From CAJBLF01 sp964495905 (GTDB lineage: Bacteria; Patescibacteriota; Gracilibacteria; Absconditabacterales; Absconditicoccaceae): 38,191 nt of DNA. This document shows positions 1 to 10,307 of this stretch, piece by piece. The notes beneath the pieces were generated by a model. It did not search any database. It worked only from the letters and a program-made list of their open reading frames with translations, and was not told the origin of the DNA. The first letter of the stretch is position 1. Each line of letters opens with the position of its first letter. The stretch spans positions 1-38,191 of the forward strand of contig CAZBWN010000049.1 of NCBI GenBank assembly GCA_964495905.1, read 5' to 3'. Position numbers and translations under genes: made by a program.

Positions 1-1
1 A

Positions 2-178
2 TTGAATGCACGAACTCCTATCGGTGTAGATACTCCTATCCTATGAAAAATAGGAGGTGTGGGCGAAGTATGTAAGATACAGACATCACAAGTGGATCTT
101 CAGATAAACATCCCTGCGTATCAAGCAGTAGGTCAATACTCTGGAACGCTTATCATTACTGTACCGAGTTGAATATAA
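2..178 (+). CDS. 3' end of an exported protein (truncated by window edge)
   Basis: The reading frame is open from the window edge to TAA at 176-178 and contains two TGA codons read as Gly. The last residues, QYSGTLIITVPSGI, have the alternating pattern of a final beta-strand that often closes secreted beta-sandwich proteins. Only about 58 residues are visible, so no family can be assigned. It lies upstream of, and on the same strand as, the holin-like gene. The frame is credible because no TAA or TAG interrupts it and the tail looks secreted. Confidence 0.5.
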
Positions 179-297
179 AATAATATATCCCGATACTTAT
201 AAACCTGATTGTAATATCATAAATATTTATTATATTGGGAGCAATAAATACTTATTTGTCTCCTGTTATTTTTTTTATCCTTTCACTTTTAAAAATC

Positions 298-561
298 ATG
301 AAAGCAGATTTCAAAACTCCCGTAGCCGTAGGGTTAGCTCTAGGAATTTATTTTGGAATCGGATTGTTCATATTCGCCATCACTGCTCGATTGTTTGGAT
401 ATTGTAAAATTTTTGTCAGTTTCATGGGCACTTTCTATATAGGATATAAGGCAAATCTATTGGGTGCATTTATCGGACTTTTACGAGGATTTGTCGATGC
501 ATTCGTGGGAGGATTTATCGTTACACGATTGGTGGGATATTTCCAAAAGAAAATGAAATAA
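298..561 (+). CDS. Small two-helix membrane protein, holin-like
   Basis: An 87-aa protein starting at ATG 298 (MKADFKTPVAVGLALGIYF). A TTG at 235 in the same frame would add 21 residues, but the ATG start gives the usual short charged N-terminus followed directly by a helix. Two hydrophobic segments (about residues 9-32 and 55-80) flank a loop with FYIGYKANLLGAFIGLLRGFVDAFVGG. This layout (G-Y-K...LLG..IGL..GFVD.F.GG) matches a family of small proteins that databases label 'bacteriophage holin'. In bacterial chromosomes its role is unknown and lysis should not be assumed. A hairpin terminator follows at once, so it ends its transcript. Glycines are GGN only. Confidence 0.6.
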   Translation: MKADFKTPVAVGLALGIYFGIGLFIFAITARLFGYCKIFVSFMGTFYIGYKANLLGAFIGLLRGFVDAFVGGFIVTRLVGYFQKKMK

Positions 562-585
562 TTTTTCTTGATTTTACAGACTACT

Positions 586-627
586 AAAAATATCGATTTT
601 TTTCATCGATATTTTTTTATTTTTTTT
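586..627 (+). terminator. Rho-independent terminator after the holin-like gene
   Basis: A 12-bp inverted repeat, AAAAATATCGAT (586-597) and ATCGATATTTTT (605-616), with a 7-nt loop and a T-rich tract after it. It lies 25 nt past the stop at 561. The stem is AT-rich, so it may be weak. Confidence 0.65.
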
Positions 628-886
628 AAAAAAAATCTGTAAATATATATCATACTATCGCATAACATCTAACTATTTTGTCAATTCAAACTTAAAAAGT
701 AGACAATATTGTCATCAATCTTTTGAAAAAATATTACGTTATTTTTTCTTGGCTTCTTAGCTATTTTTTTCACAAAAAATTATCTGTCGATATCGACATA
801 TTTTTTTGAAATAAATATTTCTGTCTATATATAATTGGCTTGAAAACTGATGTTTCTTTCATATCTTGCACATAATAGTATGTGAT
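628..886. other. AT-rich intergenic region
   Basis: No open frame is credible here under code 25. It holds long T-tracts, a short palindrome TGTCGATATCGACA (785-798) just upstream of the promoter of the next operon, and the promoter itself. The palindrome lies about 8 bp upstream of the -35 box and could be an operator, but nothing else supports that. Confidence 0.5.
806..835 (+). promoter_or_regulatory. Sigma-70-type promoter of the cohesin/dockerin-like operon
   Basis: TTGAAA (806-811), an 18-bp spacer and a perfect TATAAT (830-835). Transcription would begin near 842, about 45 nt before the ATG at 887. Confidence 0.6.
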
Positions 887-2011
887 ATGCGAAGTCATTT
901 TTTTACTTTGTATGGAGGAATGTATTTGTCATCAAGAAGAATACGCAATTTAACTCTCTGTGGAATAGGGATACCTCTCCTGTTTCTAGCTTTTTTGTAT
1001 TCAAATGATGTTATGGTCGGGTTCTCGGAATTTGCATTTTTGTCAGGAGGTAACGAAGTAAATACATTAAGTCTTGAAGTCACAGGAGGAGATACAACAG
1101 GATTCTCAGTCAAAATATATAATACGGAAAATATAAGCATGACGTATAAATTATGATTTGTAGATGCATCAGTGACCAATGATTGATTTGCACAATGAGC
1201 ATGTCTCAGCATCAATCAAACAGGAAATTTCTGAAGATATGTTTCCGGAGATATCTCCCTCTTCACTCTCACTGCAGGCAGTGATATCACCAAAACATTA
1301 TCGGTAACGTTTCCAACCTATTACAGCTGAATATACCACTGATGTATCATGTTTTTCCCATTAACAACGAATGGAACGATTGATATGAATACTGTCCCTC
1401 GTAGAGGATGATTTATCGATGCGCTCGTACATCCAACGACCTTCCCGGTATATGTAAAAGCATTTCCTTCTAACCGTGTGTATCAAGAGACAAATAATGA
1501 AAACATATGAATACTCAAAATATATGATATCAGCAAAGCGTTGATATTTACAAGTCAACCTTTTACACTTAACAGTGCAGGAACGGGAGAAACCCTTATT
1601 TATTCTCCTCCAGGGGCATATTACGTAGCATTCAAATGACAATCACACTTAGCATCATATCTGGAGGGAAAAATCATTTGAGGGACAGGAATCGATTTTT
1701 TTGATTTTACGATAGGAGCTAATCTCTATGGAGCACAAAATATCAATTCCCAAGAAGACGATGGTAACAAATATCAAACTGCATGAGATCTCAAAAATAC
1801 AAACGGTGCTTATGATTTTGTCATAAATGGCAATGACATCAGCATCGTTCTTAATGGCACATTTCCTCTCTACTGAGCTAGTGTTTTGGAGCCAAGAAAT
1901 CTCAATGGAGATGATGCGGTCAATGCCTCTGACCTGAGTGTGATAGGAGGTAATGCTTTAAAGAAAGATTCTTTTGCACCTCCAAGCCTTGGAGGAATAT
2001 TTATCCGGTAA
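887..2011 (+). CDS. Secreted protein with dockerin-like C-terminal module
   Basis: A 374-aa protein when TGA is read as Gly (first at 1154-1156, many later). ATG 887 is used here; a TTG at 926 sits 6 nt after GGAGGA and is a serious alternative. The N-terminus (RRIRNLTLCGIGIPLLFLAF) is a signal or anchor segment. Residues about 55-180 are beta-rich. Residues about 190-374 form a carboxypeptidase-regulatory-like strand region (GTGETLIYSPPGAYYVAFKG) followed by LNGDDAVNASDLSVIGGNA near residue 339. That is an EF-hand/dockerin-type loop with N, N, D, N, D at positions 1, 3, 5, 9 and 12. Dockerins bind cohesins; cohesin-like proteins follow immediately. Only one dockerin repeat is present, against two in clostridial cellulosomes. 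The C-terminal 190 residues are repeated in the protein at 4500-6809. Confidence 0.7.
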
Positions 2012-2021
2012 ATTATTGATT

Positions 2022-3794
2022 ATGAAATCAAACATGTATGTTTTTAAAATCGTCACCTTTGTGACACTTGGTCTGCTCAGTATGCTGGGTATGATAAGTT
2101 TTGCTGCAGATCCTAGCTTCAGCATCACTCCAAGTTCTCTTACGGGAAAACTTCATTGTGGATATACCTTTGGTATGATACTCAATCCTGCGGGCATCAA
2201 TTACAATGGTTTTTCAAGCACCATCAAATTTGATAGCGGAAATGTCTCCCTTCGAGGAATGACATTTAATCCTATTTTCGCTGGCCCTCATACTTCATAT
2301 ATCACGGATTGATATCTCTATGAAGCATATGGACTTATGTCAGCATGACAAAGCTCTAATACTACACTACAAGCACTTACGTTTGGATTCACCACTCTTC
2401 AAAATATCACTTCCACCAATCTTTTTCTCACGACACGTACGTGAGCAGCTATTAGCTATGGTCTCTATACTACCGCTGATGGAGCAGTCATAAATAGATT
2501 CCTTGATTCGTTCGATATCCTTACATGAGTCAATGATGGCGCATATACATTTGTTGCCTTACCTTGTATTCCAGATGGAGAATCTCCCCTCATGTGACGA
2601 AATACACCTATTAATGGAGAAAGATATATTCCAAGCAATCATACCATTTCTTTTGTTTTATATGATTGGGCAGGTCCAGGAGTAGTAGCAAGTCCTTTAC
2701 CTATGAATAATAGCAATAATAGACAACACTATCGATATTCTGGAAATGCTATCGCTCTACCCAATTATGTTCCTGCACCTGTAACGGTAGATAATCAAGA
2801 ATGAGTGAATAGCGGAACTATTCAAGTGAGTGTTGCTTGTCCGACATGTACATTATCAGCACCTTGGACAAATACTTATCTTCCAGGCAATTCTAGCATG
2901 ACTATTGTCTGACGAACAGGAAATATCACTTATAATAAATTAACACGACAAAATAAGACGAGAGGGTATGTAGTAAGTATCGCTTCACCAAGCCCTAATG
3001 GATATGAAATAGAAAAACAGATAAACGTAAATATCAATGTCACTGATAATCCAAATGAAAATAATGCAACCCATCTATGAGTTCATTCGTTTTCTTTCAA
3101 TGCTCCAGAGGCACCAGTCATTACGAGAATAGCTCCCATAATGCCTCTTGTTCCTACCACATTTTCTCCATTTATATTTACCTTCACTGATGATCGGGCT
3201 GGAATAAATACATGAACAATGAATATCACTATTCCGCAATTCAGTTCATGATCAAAATCTTATACCTGATATACCTACTCAGGCACTGATTTCACTATCA
3301 CACTTATAAGCGGATTACCAGGAGCATGAAATTCATGATCCTACCAAGTTTCTTTTGTTCCAAAGCGAGTATTTCCTTCCAATTCAATCCTACAAATCAC
3401 CTGATCTGTATATGATTTGGCGGGTAATCTATGACTATATACTAGTTCATTCACTACTGCAAAAAGCTGTCTGGATTGGTGATGTGCTGATTTCTTTACA
3501 GTTAATATCCTTTCAGGAACAAGCATCTGAGCACGGTCATTTACCTGAAACCTTATCCAGGTCACTTGAACGAATATAAATTCACCCTACCCTTACCTCA
3601 CGGGAATCAATAATGATATCCTTATGTGCGGACGACCTTATAGCTGAACCATACTTACATGAAACATCTGAATCTTTAGCACTACATGATCACAAATCAA
3701 CGGTATCCTCTACACATGATCACAAATCTATATCACAGGAATGGATGGAATAGATTTTGTCTATAATAATGGTGTTATCGTTATTATCCAATAA
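2022..3794 (+). CDS. Secreted protein with N-terminal cohesin-like domain
   Basis: A 590-aa protein in code 25, beginning 10 nt after the previous stop. It has a signal peptide (YVFKIVTFVTLGLLSMLGM, ending near FAAD). Residues about 30-160 resemble a cohesin or cohesin-like adhesion fold: SITPSS at the start, then GINYNGFSSTIKFDSGNVSL, which fits the pattern of a strand pair followed by Tyr/Phe-Asp before a long sandwich. The remainder consists of Ig-like beta-sandwich stretches (for example VTRIAPIMPLVPTT and FTFTDDRAGINTGTMNITI). The phrase DDRAGI/V recurs in the proteins at 4500 and 6865, so these Ig-like parts share an origin. About two dozen TGA codons interrupt the frame if the standard code is used. 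It ends in ordinary TAA without an anchor, so it is probably released or bound to a partner. The cohesin call rests on pattern only. Confidence 0.6.
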
Positions 3795-3819
3795 TTTTTA
3801 TTTTATTTTCAGTGAAAAA

Positions 3820-4515
3820 ATGAAAAAAATTGTAGTGATAGGATTTCTCATGCTCATGATAGGTGTGAGTGCAGCGACCGAAATCAGCTTTTCTCCAGCA
3901 GATTGAAATATCCAAAATTGATGTTTGGTGGCAACTGATATCATCGTCGATACTTCAAATAATAATATAGCAGCTACGGATATTGTCATAGAAAGTTCGC
4001 TTGAATATGTAGATTTTGTCCCTTCCAAAAATATCTTCCCTTATTTCTTTTCTCCTCAGACAGGTGAAAATACAATCCATATCATATGATTTGTTTCTGA
4101 TCCCCAAAACACCGTAAAGTGAAGCGGTAGTGTAGGAAGAATATTCTTTAGACAGAAGCATCCTACTGACACCGATGGAGCGATAAAATTATATTTTGCA
4201 TGAAAAGGAGAAACGTATGATACTAATCTTAGTATCTTATGAGGGATAGATGTCTTAGAAAAAGTAAGTAATTGATATTATCGTTTTGATGCTGTTTGAT
4301 CTTGCGAATACTCAGGCGGATATGGTATCGTTTGATGATTTTCTCATACTTCACCTGAAGAATCGCTCAATACTACTATCAAAGCGATACAACAACAACA
4401 ATGGATAAATCGTTTCTTAAGTTGAAAAATGCTTATATTATATAGTTTCTTACTCATCATCCTGATCATCATATTTATCTACATAACACAAAGAAAAGAA
4501 TGAAAAAAGAAATAA
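3820..4515 (+). CDS. Membrane-anchored cohesin-like domain protein
   Basis: A 231-aa protein. The signal peptide is MKKIVVIGFLMLMIGVSA. Residues about 20-170 have the layout of cohesin-domain proteins common in CPR genomes: EISFSPADGNI at the start, then VATDIIVDTSNNNIAATDIV, FVPSKNIFPYF, and TDTDGAIKLYFAGKG near the end. A C-terminal hydrophobic helix (LILYSFLLIILIIIFIYI) followed by QRKEGKKK anchors it in the membrane, facing outward. This is the simplest candidate receptor in the operon for the dockerin-like tails encoded at 887 and 4500. The ATG lies 25 nt after the preceding stop, and its 3' end overlaps the next gene by 16 bp, which implies translational coupling. Glycine is frequently TGA. 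Confidence 0.7.
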
Positions 4516-6809
4516 TCACCTATAAGATAGTAGCATCATTCATGCTCATCCTATGAGGAATTTTTTCTCTTGTTGCGGGACAGTATTATTATTTTGATGC
4601 AGGAACTACTCCTACTTATCCTTATCAGCAATGATGCAGCGAACAACTTTATATTTATGCGACGATGGAAAGTAATCCTAATGGCGCATTAGCATGACTT
4701 TTGAGTTTACAATTGGATCCCATACATTTTTCTTATTTCACTTGAGCGGTAGCTACAGACTTGGCAACCTATCTTTTTGTGTGAGATAGCAGTACATTTA
4801 TGGATTATGTTAATCCTTCGCTTGTTCCTCTCTGGGAGGATCCAGGAGTAAATACTATTTTGCACACTGATCGTATCAATAATATGACTCCGTTCTTGGG
4901 TGTCTGACGTTATGGAACATTAAAATTCAATCCAAAATATAGTGCTTCTGATTATACAGGAACTGTTTCTATTATCTATAATGGTGATACCCTCACCACT
5001 TCTTTGAGTTATTGAGGAGTAAACACCATCAATTCTGCATATCAATATGCAAATCTCACCTGATATTACTATGTATACCAAAAACCTTGTATCGATGATA
5101 CCAATGCACCAACCCCTGCTATTCTCGTGCCTACGGTAGGAACCAGAAAATCATCTCTTAGCGGAATCTCTGTCACTCTCCTAGAAAATGTCGGTGTGGG
5201 TGGAGCGAATGTACCTTATGTACGAACAGGAGGTCTTCCTGGTATCGGCACATGGACAGGTAATGCTTGGTCGATTATCAATCAATATGGAGTCAATCTC
5301 AGTACTTTTCAACTCTATGTTTCATGAAATGGAACAGGGAAATATTTTGTGGGAGGGATGTTTTCTCCTTCATGACCCCTTGCTGCCGTACCGAGCAATA
5401 AATCATGGCAATTTCGTGATAGGGATTATGCTATAGATATCAGCTGATTTGAACTCTTTTATTATGGTATTGAACAAACCATTACGATTACGGGAACCGT
5501 AACTGATCGAAATGGCAATGCAACACCGATATTTAGTAGAATCTTTAATCAGCCTGTAGGACCATGGATGATTCCATGATCAGCAAATCCTAGTGCTGGA
5601 GCACAAGATGTCCTTGCTGATGCACCTGTGATCATATGAATCCAAGATGATCGGGCAGGAGTGGATTCATGATCTATCGTCATCGTACTTTCATGAATAA
5701 ACTGAACAAATTATGGACCATATATATTTACAGGAACTAGCTTAAATCTTTCTGGAATACTATGAACGGCCAACCAACCTGACTACTCTACCACTATCTC
5801 CGGACATGTTAATTTTCCAACGTCATGAACTATCCACGTAAGCGTGTATGCAGAAGATATGGAAAACAATGTAGATACTATAAATGATTATATCTTCAAT
5901 ACTAAACCTTCTTGTACAGATCTTGGATGTTGCCAAAACGTCTATCTTCAGACAGGGTTTACTGTTCCATCATTCTTGTATAGCTGATTTATCCTCAACG
6001 TTTCATGAGGCGTCAATCCTACATTTACCTTTAGTGGAAATACAGGACTAATTGATTGTAATATAGATAGCTGAGGACTCGATATCTATAAATGAATCGA
6101 ATATACTTGAATATTCATCAGTTTCTTTGATTTGCCTGATTTCATCCTTTCAGGAAATAGCGGTACGGTAAAAGCATTGCTTTCAGGACAAACATTGTAT
6201 CTTCAAACGATGCAACTCCTTACTTTCATGGTAAAGGCTTTCCCATCTAACCGTATCACTCAAGCAACAAATAATTCTAATACATGAGTATTGAAGTTCT
6301 ATGATATGAACAAACAATTTGTAAAAAGCAGTGTACCCTTTACTCTCAATGCTATGGGAACAGGAGAAGTCACTATAGATATCACTTGAGGCACCTATTA
6401 TGTGGTATTCAAGGGACAATCACACTTAATATCATATCTGAGTGGAATAACCTTGGTTCCTGGAACAGGAGATATCTTTGATTTCACGACTGGGGCTGAT
6501 CTCAGCGGAGCACAAAACATCAATTCGCAACAAGATGACGGATATAGATATCAGACTGCAGGTGACCTTAAGAGTAGTGCTGGCGTCTATGATCACGTAA
6601 TCAATGGTAATGATATATCTATCATATTATATGTAACATGAGCGATGACATTCCCTCAATACTGAGTCTCCGTCTTGGATCCAAGAGATCTCAATGGAGA
6701 TAATTCTGCTTGACCTTCAGATCTGAGTGTGATAGGATCTAATGCATTAAAGTCAGATTCTTTTGCACCTCCAAGTCTTGGAGGAATATTTAGTTGATTT
6801 GCTTGGTAA
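4500..6809 (+). CDS. Large secreted protein: cohesin-like plus Ig-like region, dockerin-like tail
   Basis: A 769-aa protein read through many TGA codons; the start ATG overlaps the previous gene. The signal peptide covers residues 1-26 (ILGGIFSLVAGQ). Residues about 38-200 look cohesin-like (GALAGLLSLQLDPIHFSYFTG; YGTLKFNPKYSASDYTGT). Residues about 200-560 form a multi-domain beta region with Cys pairs (PSCTDLGCCQ). Residues about 570-769 duplicate the C-terminus of the protein at 887-2011: a regulatory-like beta region, then DLNGDNSAGPSDLSVIG at 730-746 with D, N, D, D at dockerin positions 1, 3, 5 and 12. The next gene repeats its first 550 residues but carries a different C-terminus. A protein with both cohesin-like and dockerin-like ends could polymerise or act as an adaptor; that is inference. 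Confidence 0.7.
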
Positions 6810-6864
6810 TACTCCGCAGTAAAAAAACACTATTTTAATATATCATAGCATAGAAAAAAAACTT

Positions 6865-9381
6865 ATGAAAAAATATACAGTACAGTATACATTATTATTC
6901 TTGCTCTGTACTCTTTTCTGAGGAATTTTTTCTCTTGTTGATGGACAATACTATTATTTTTATTGATCAACGACGAGTTCTCCTTATCAACAATGATGCA
7001 GTGAACAACTCGATATCAGAGCGACAACAGAAATCAATAGTTTTGGAGCATTAGCATGACTTTTGAGTTTACAATTGGATCCAACGCATTTTTCTTATTA
7101 TACTTGAGATCTGGCAACGGATTTGCAAATATATCTTTTTGATGCTGATACTTCAATGTTTTCAAGCTATACTAATCCATCGATTTTACCTCAATGGATT
7201 GATATCGGAAAAACTATTTTGCATATAGACCGTTACAGGAATGGGGCCTCTTTTGTAGGTGACTGACGTTATGGAACAGTATATTTTTCTCCAAAATATA
7301 GTCCTTCTGATTATACGGGAACATTCGCTATTATCTACAATGGAGATACTCTCAGTACGAGTCTGAGTAAAGCATGAGGAATCAATATCATCAATTCTAC
7401 ATATCAATATGCACATCTTACCGGATATTATCATGTCTACCAAAAACCTTGCATCGATGATATCACTGCACCTGCAGCTACTCTTCTTATACCTATAGCA
7501 GGGACCAAAAAATCATCTCTCAGTGGAATCTCACTTACCCTATTAGAAAATTATGCGGGATGAGGCGTACCCTATGTACGAACAGGAGGACTTCCTGGTA
7601 TCGGCACATGGACGGGTAATGTTTGGTCAATCACCAATCAATATGGAGTCAATCTCAATACTTTTGAAATAACTATCTCATGAAATTGAACAGGAAAATA
7701 TTTTACAGGAGGGATGTTTTCCCCTTCAGAACCGCTTGCTGCCGTACCTAGCAATAAATCATGGCAGTTTCGTGATAAGAATTATGACATAAATATCACT
7801 GCATCTCAACTCTTTTATTACGGTATTGAAAAAACCATTACGATTACGGGAACCGTAGCTGATCGAAATGGTAATAAGACACCTACATTTACGAGAATAT
7901 TCAATCAACCTGTAGGACCATGGCTTATTCCATGATCAGCAAATCCTAGCGCTGGAGCCAATTGAATCATAGGCACCCCACCTGTTATATTATGAATCCA
8001 AGATGATCGGGCAGGAGTGGATTCATGATCTATCGTTATAATTCTTTCATGAATGAATTGAACAAATTATGGACCGTATATATTTACAGGAAATAATTTA
8101 CATCTTTCTGGAGTCCGATGATCGGCCAATCAACCCGACTATTATATCACTATCTCCGGACAAGCTGAATTTCCAACATCATGAACTCTCCAAGTACGTG
8201 TCTATGCAGAAGATATGGAAGGTAATGTAGATACTATCAGTGATTATACTTTTAATACCAACCCTTCATGTAGAGACCTTGGATGTTGCCAAACTGTTTC
8301 TCTTCAAACCGGTATAAATATGCCATTCTTTTATAGTTGAGTTACTCTCAATATTTCATGAGGTAGCAACCCTTCTTTTGTCATCAATGGGAATACAGGA
8401 ATAGTTTATTGTGGAACTGAAAATGAAAGAGGTATGGATATCTATAAATGAATTGAATCAAATACGTGAATATATATCAGCTACTTTGATTTGCCTAACT
8501 TCATCCTTTCAGGAAGCAATGTCAAAGCAGTGCTTTCATGACACACCTTATATCTTCAAAAAATATATGTACCTCCTATCACTACCTGATGATGTATCGG
8601 TTCTTGTGGATGAGGTGGTTGAGGCGGAGGAAGTAATATAACGAAAGATAGCTGTAAACTTCCAAGCATTTTAGCTTGTGCAAATACCCATGGTGATGAT
8701 AATTCTTTCACCTATTATGATGATACGTGTTGTGAATCAACGTGACATGCAGCTGCATCTACGTGTGATGTTTCTGATACGCCGTATAGTGCAGAGATTA
8801 CTGATTCATTTACATGGGGATATAATCTCAACATCACTAATAAATGTCCTATCACTGAAGCTCGTCTAGAAGATGGTATCGTCAGAAAGGAATTAGCTAA
8901 GATGATGACGATGTTTACGATCCAGATATTTGGCATCTATCCTGATACGCACAAAGCTTGATGTGATGCATTTACCGACACCAAAAATCTGACCAGCGAA
9001 ATGAAATTCTTTACCAAAACCGCTTGTCAGTTGGATCTTATGGGACTTGAACCCAATGGAAGAACTCCTAAAAAGGTATTTGATCCCAATGATCCTGTAC
9101 CAAGAACTGAGTTTGGTACTGTACTTTCTAGATTGATTTATGGTGATCAATATAATGTCTATACATGAGAAGAACTGATATTTAAATTTTATGAAAAACA
9201 TCTTAAAGCACTCAATAGAGATGGTATCATGAAAAATATCCAGAATCCGTTTATGGCAGAAAAAAGAGCATGGGTATTGCTTATGCTTGAAAGAACCACT
9301 GCAGGACAGCTCGTAGAAAGATACCGTCTTCTCGCTCCTGCTCATAATGGCGCGATTTCGTTGTTAGAAAATGTTTGGTAA
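6865..9381 (+). CDS. Large surface protein: shared ectodomain, poly-Gly linker, SLH-like anchor
   Basis: An 838-aa paralogue of the preceding protein, closely similar over the N-terminal ~550 residues (signal peptide, GALAGLLSLQLDP, VRTGGLPGIGTWTGN, DDRAGVDSGSIVI). It then switches to a Cys-flanked poly-glycine linker at about 578-590, with Gly codons mixing GGN and TGA. The C-terminal region (about 665-830) resembles S-layer homology: VRKELAKMM, then ACQLDLMGLEPNGRTPKKVF, then PRTEFGTVLSRLIYGD, then HLKALNRDGIMKNI. SLH domains tether proteins non-covalently to the cell wall; this is a divergent form also seen at the ends of the proteins at 25570 and 31273. The gene starts 55 nt after the previous stop and is probably co-transcribed. 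The stop is TAA at 9379. Confidence 0.75.
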
Positions 9382-9387
9382 AAAGAT

Positions 9388-9476
9388 TGTCATTTCGACT
9401 GAACAAAGTGAATGGAGAAATCTCTTTAAGGGATCTCTCGGCAGGCCTGCCTACCGCAGGCAGGCTCGAGATGACA
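9388..9476. repeat. Intergenic inverted-repeat element (REP/MITE-like), copy 1
   Basis: The ends TGTCATTTCGA (9388-9398) and TCGAGATGACA (9466-9476) are near-perfect inverted repeats. An inner palindrome of CCTGCC/GGCAGG type lies at 9445-9465. It contains no credible gene, is more GC-rich than its surroundings, and may fold into a cruciform or act as a terminator for the operon that ends at 9381. A relative of the inner palindrome is at 14374-14392. Confidence 0.65.
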
Positions 9477-9530
9477 AATAAAAAAAAATGTTTCAATTTT
9501 TCAATTCTTTTATTGTTTATTCAATTGTTC

Positions 9531-10181
9531 ATGAAAAAATCATTTTTCTTGCTTCCCTTATTATCAATTATATTCTTGTTTGCTGGATGTGCGAAACAAG
9601 CACCAGCAGAAACTTGTCCCATCGGTTCTGGAAATTTCTCTTGCTGAAGCACTTCTTCATGAACTACTGTATGAACTCTTAATCATAGTGATTTCACGGG
9701 ATCACTATCAACTGTTCTGTCAGCATTGAAAGCACAAGACTTTGCAGTGCTTTCGCAATATGTCGGACCCCAATGACTCCGTTTCTCTCCGTATGAACAT
9801 GTAAATACAGGGACAGATATCATCCTCAGCACTGAAGAAGTAGCTAATGGCTTGTCTATCTCCAGATCATATATCCGGGGTGCTTATGATGGTTCTGGAG
9901 AACCTATCGATCTCTGAATCGGACAGTATTTTGAAAAATTCGTAAACGATGCCGACTATGAAAATGCACCGGAAATTTTCTATAATCAAAGCATACAAAG
10001 AGGAAACATCATTAATAATATCTCTCAATCATATGCAGGCAAACAATGGACAGAATTCCATTATTCAGGATTCGATCCCCAATATCAAGGCATGGACTGG
10101 AAAAGCCTAACCCTAGTATTTGATAACGTAGGTGGACAGTGGTATCTTATCGGCGTTGTTCATGGAGTATGGACTATATAA
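9531..10181 (+). CDS. Secreted lipoprotein, unknown function
   Basis: A 216-aa protein in code 25. The N-terminus ends in a lipobox, LFAG-C20 (residues 16-20), so signal peptidase II cleavage and lipidation at Cys20 are expected. The mature part starts with a Cys- and Ser/Thr-rich stretch. It continues with a compact domain (SALKAQDFAVLSQYVGP ... LRFSPYEH ... EFHYSGFDPQYQGMDWKS) and ends in WYLIGVVHGVWTI. The pattern of small helices followed by strands and a final W-Y-L-I-G-V-V-H-G-x-W strand is typical of NTF2-like or other small exported CPR proteins, but I do not assign a family. The gene has its own downstream hairpin (10252-10306). Confidence 0.65.
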
Positions 10182-10247
10182 AAAAAAATTAATAATGAAT
10201 AATTAAAAATGAATAATGTAGGAAAAAAATAATATAAATAATAATAT

Positions 10248-10276
10248 TTGCAAAAAAGAGCTGATGTGAGTATACT
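10248..10276 (+). promoter_or_regulatory. Promoter of the 441-aa hypothetical, overlapping the terminator
   Basis: TTGCAA (10248-10253), a 17-bp spacer and TATACT (10271-10276). The predicted start near 10283 leaves a 5' leader of about 25 nt. It shares its sequence with the left arm of the terminator hairpin. Confidence 0.5.
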
Positions 10277-10306
10277 TGTATAGTATCTTTATATCAGCTT
10301 TTTTTG
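10252..10306 (+). terminator. Terminator of the lipoprotein gene, with a promoter in its loop
   Basis: AAAAAAGAGCTGAT pairs with ATCAGCTTTTTTT across a long loop. The T-run ends two bases before the next ATG (10308). The loop also contains GTATAC/GTAT repeats and the -10 of the next promoter. Confidence 0.55.
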
Positions 10307-10307
10307 T

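Noticed and set aside
298..561. True phage holin implying a prophage remnant
   Set aside because: The holin label is by family resemblance; there is no endolysin or phage gene in the window.
887..9381. Cluster of many short genes or pseudogenes, as seen with the standard code
   Set aside because: The fragments join in the same frame across TGA, keep domain continuity and end in TAA; paralogues have GGN at the same positions.
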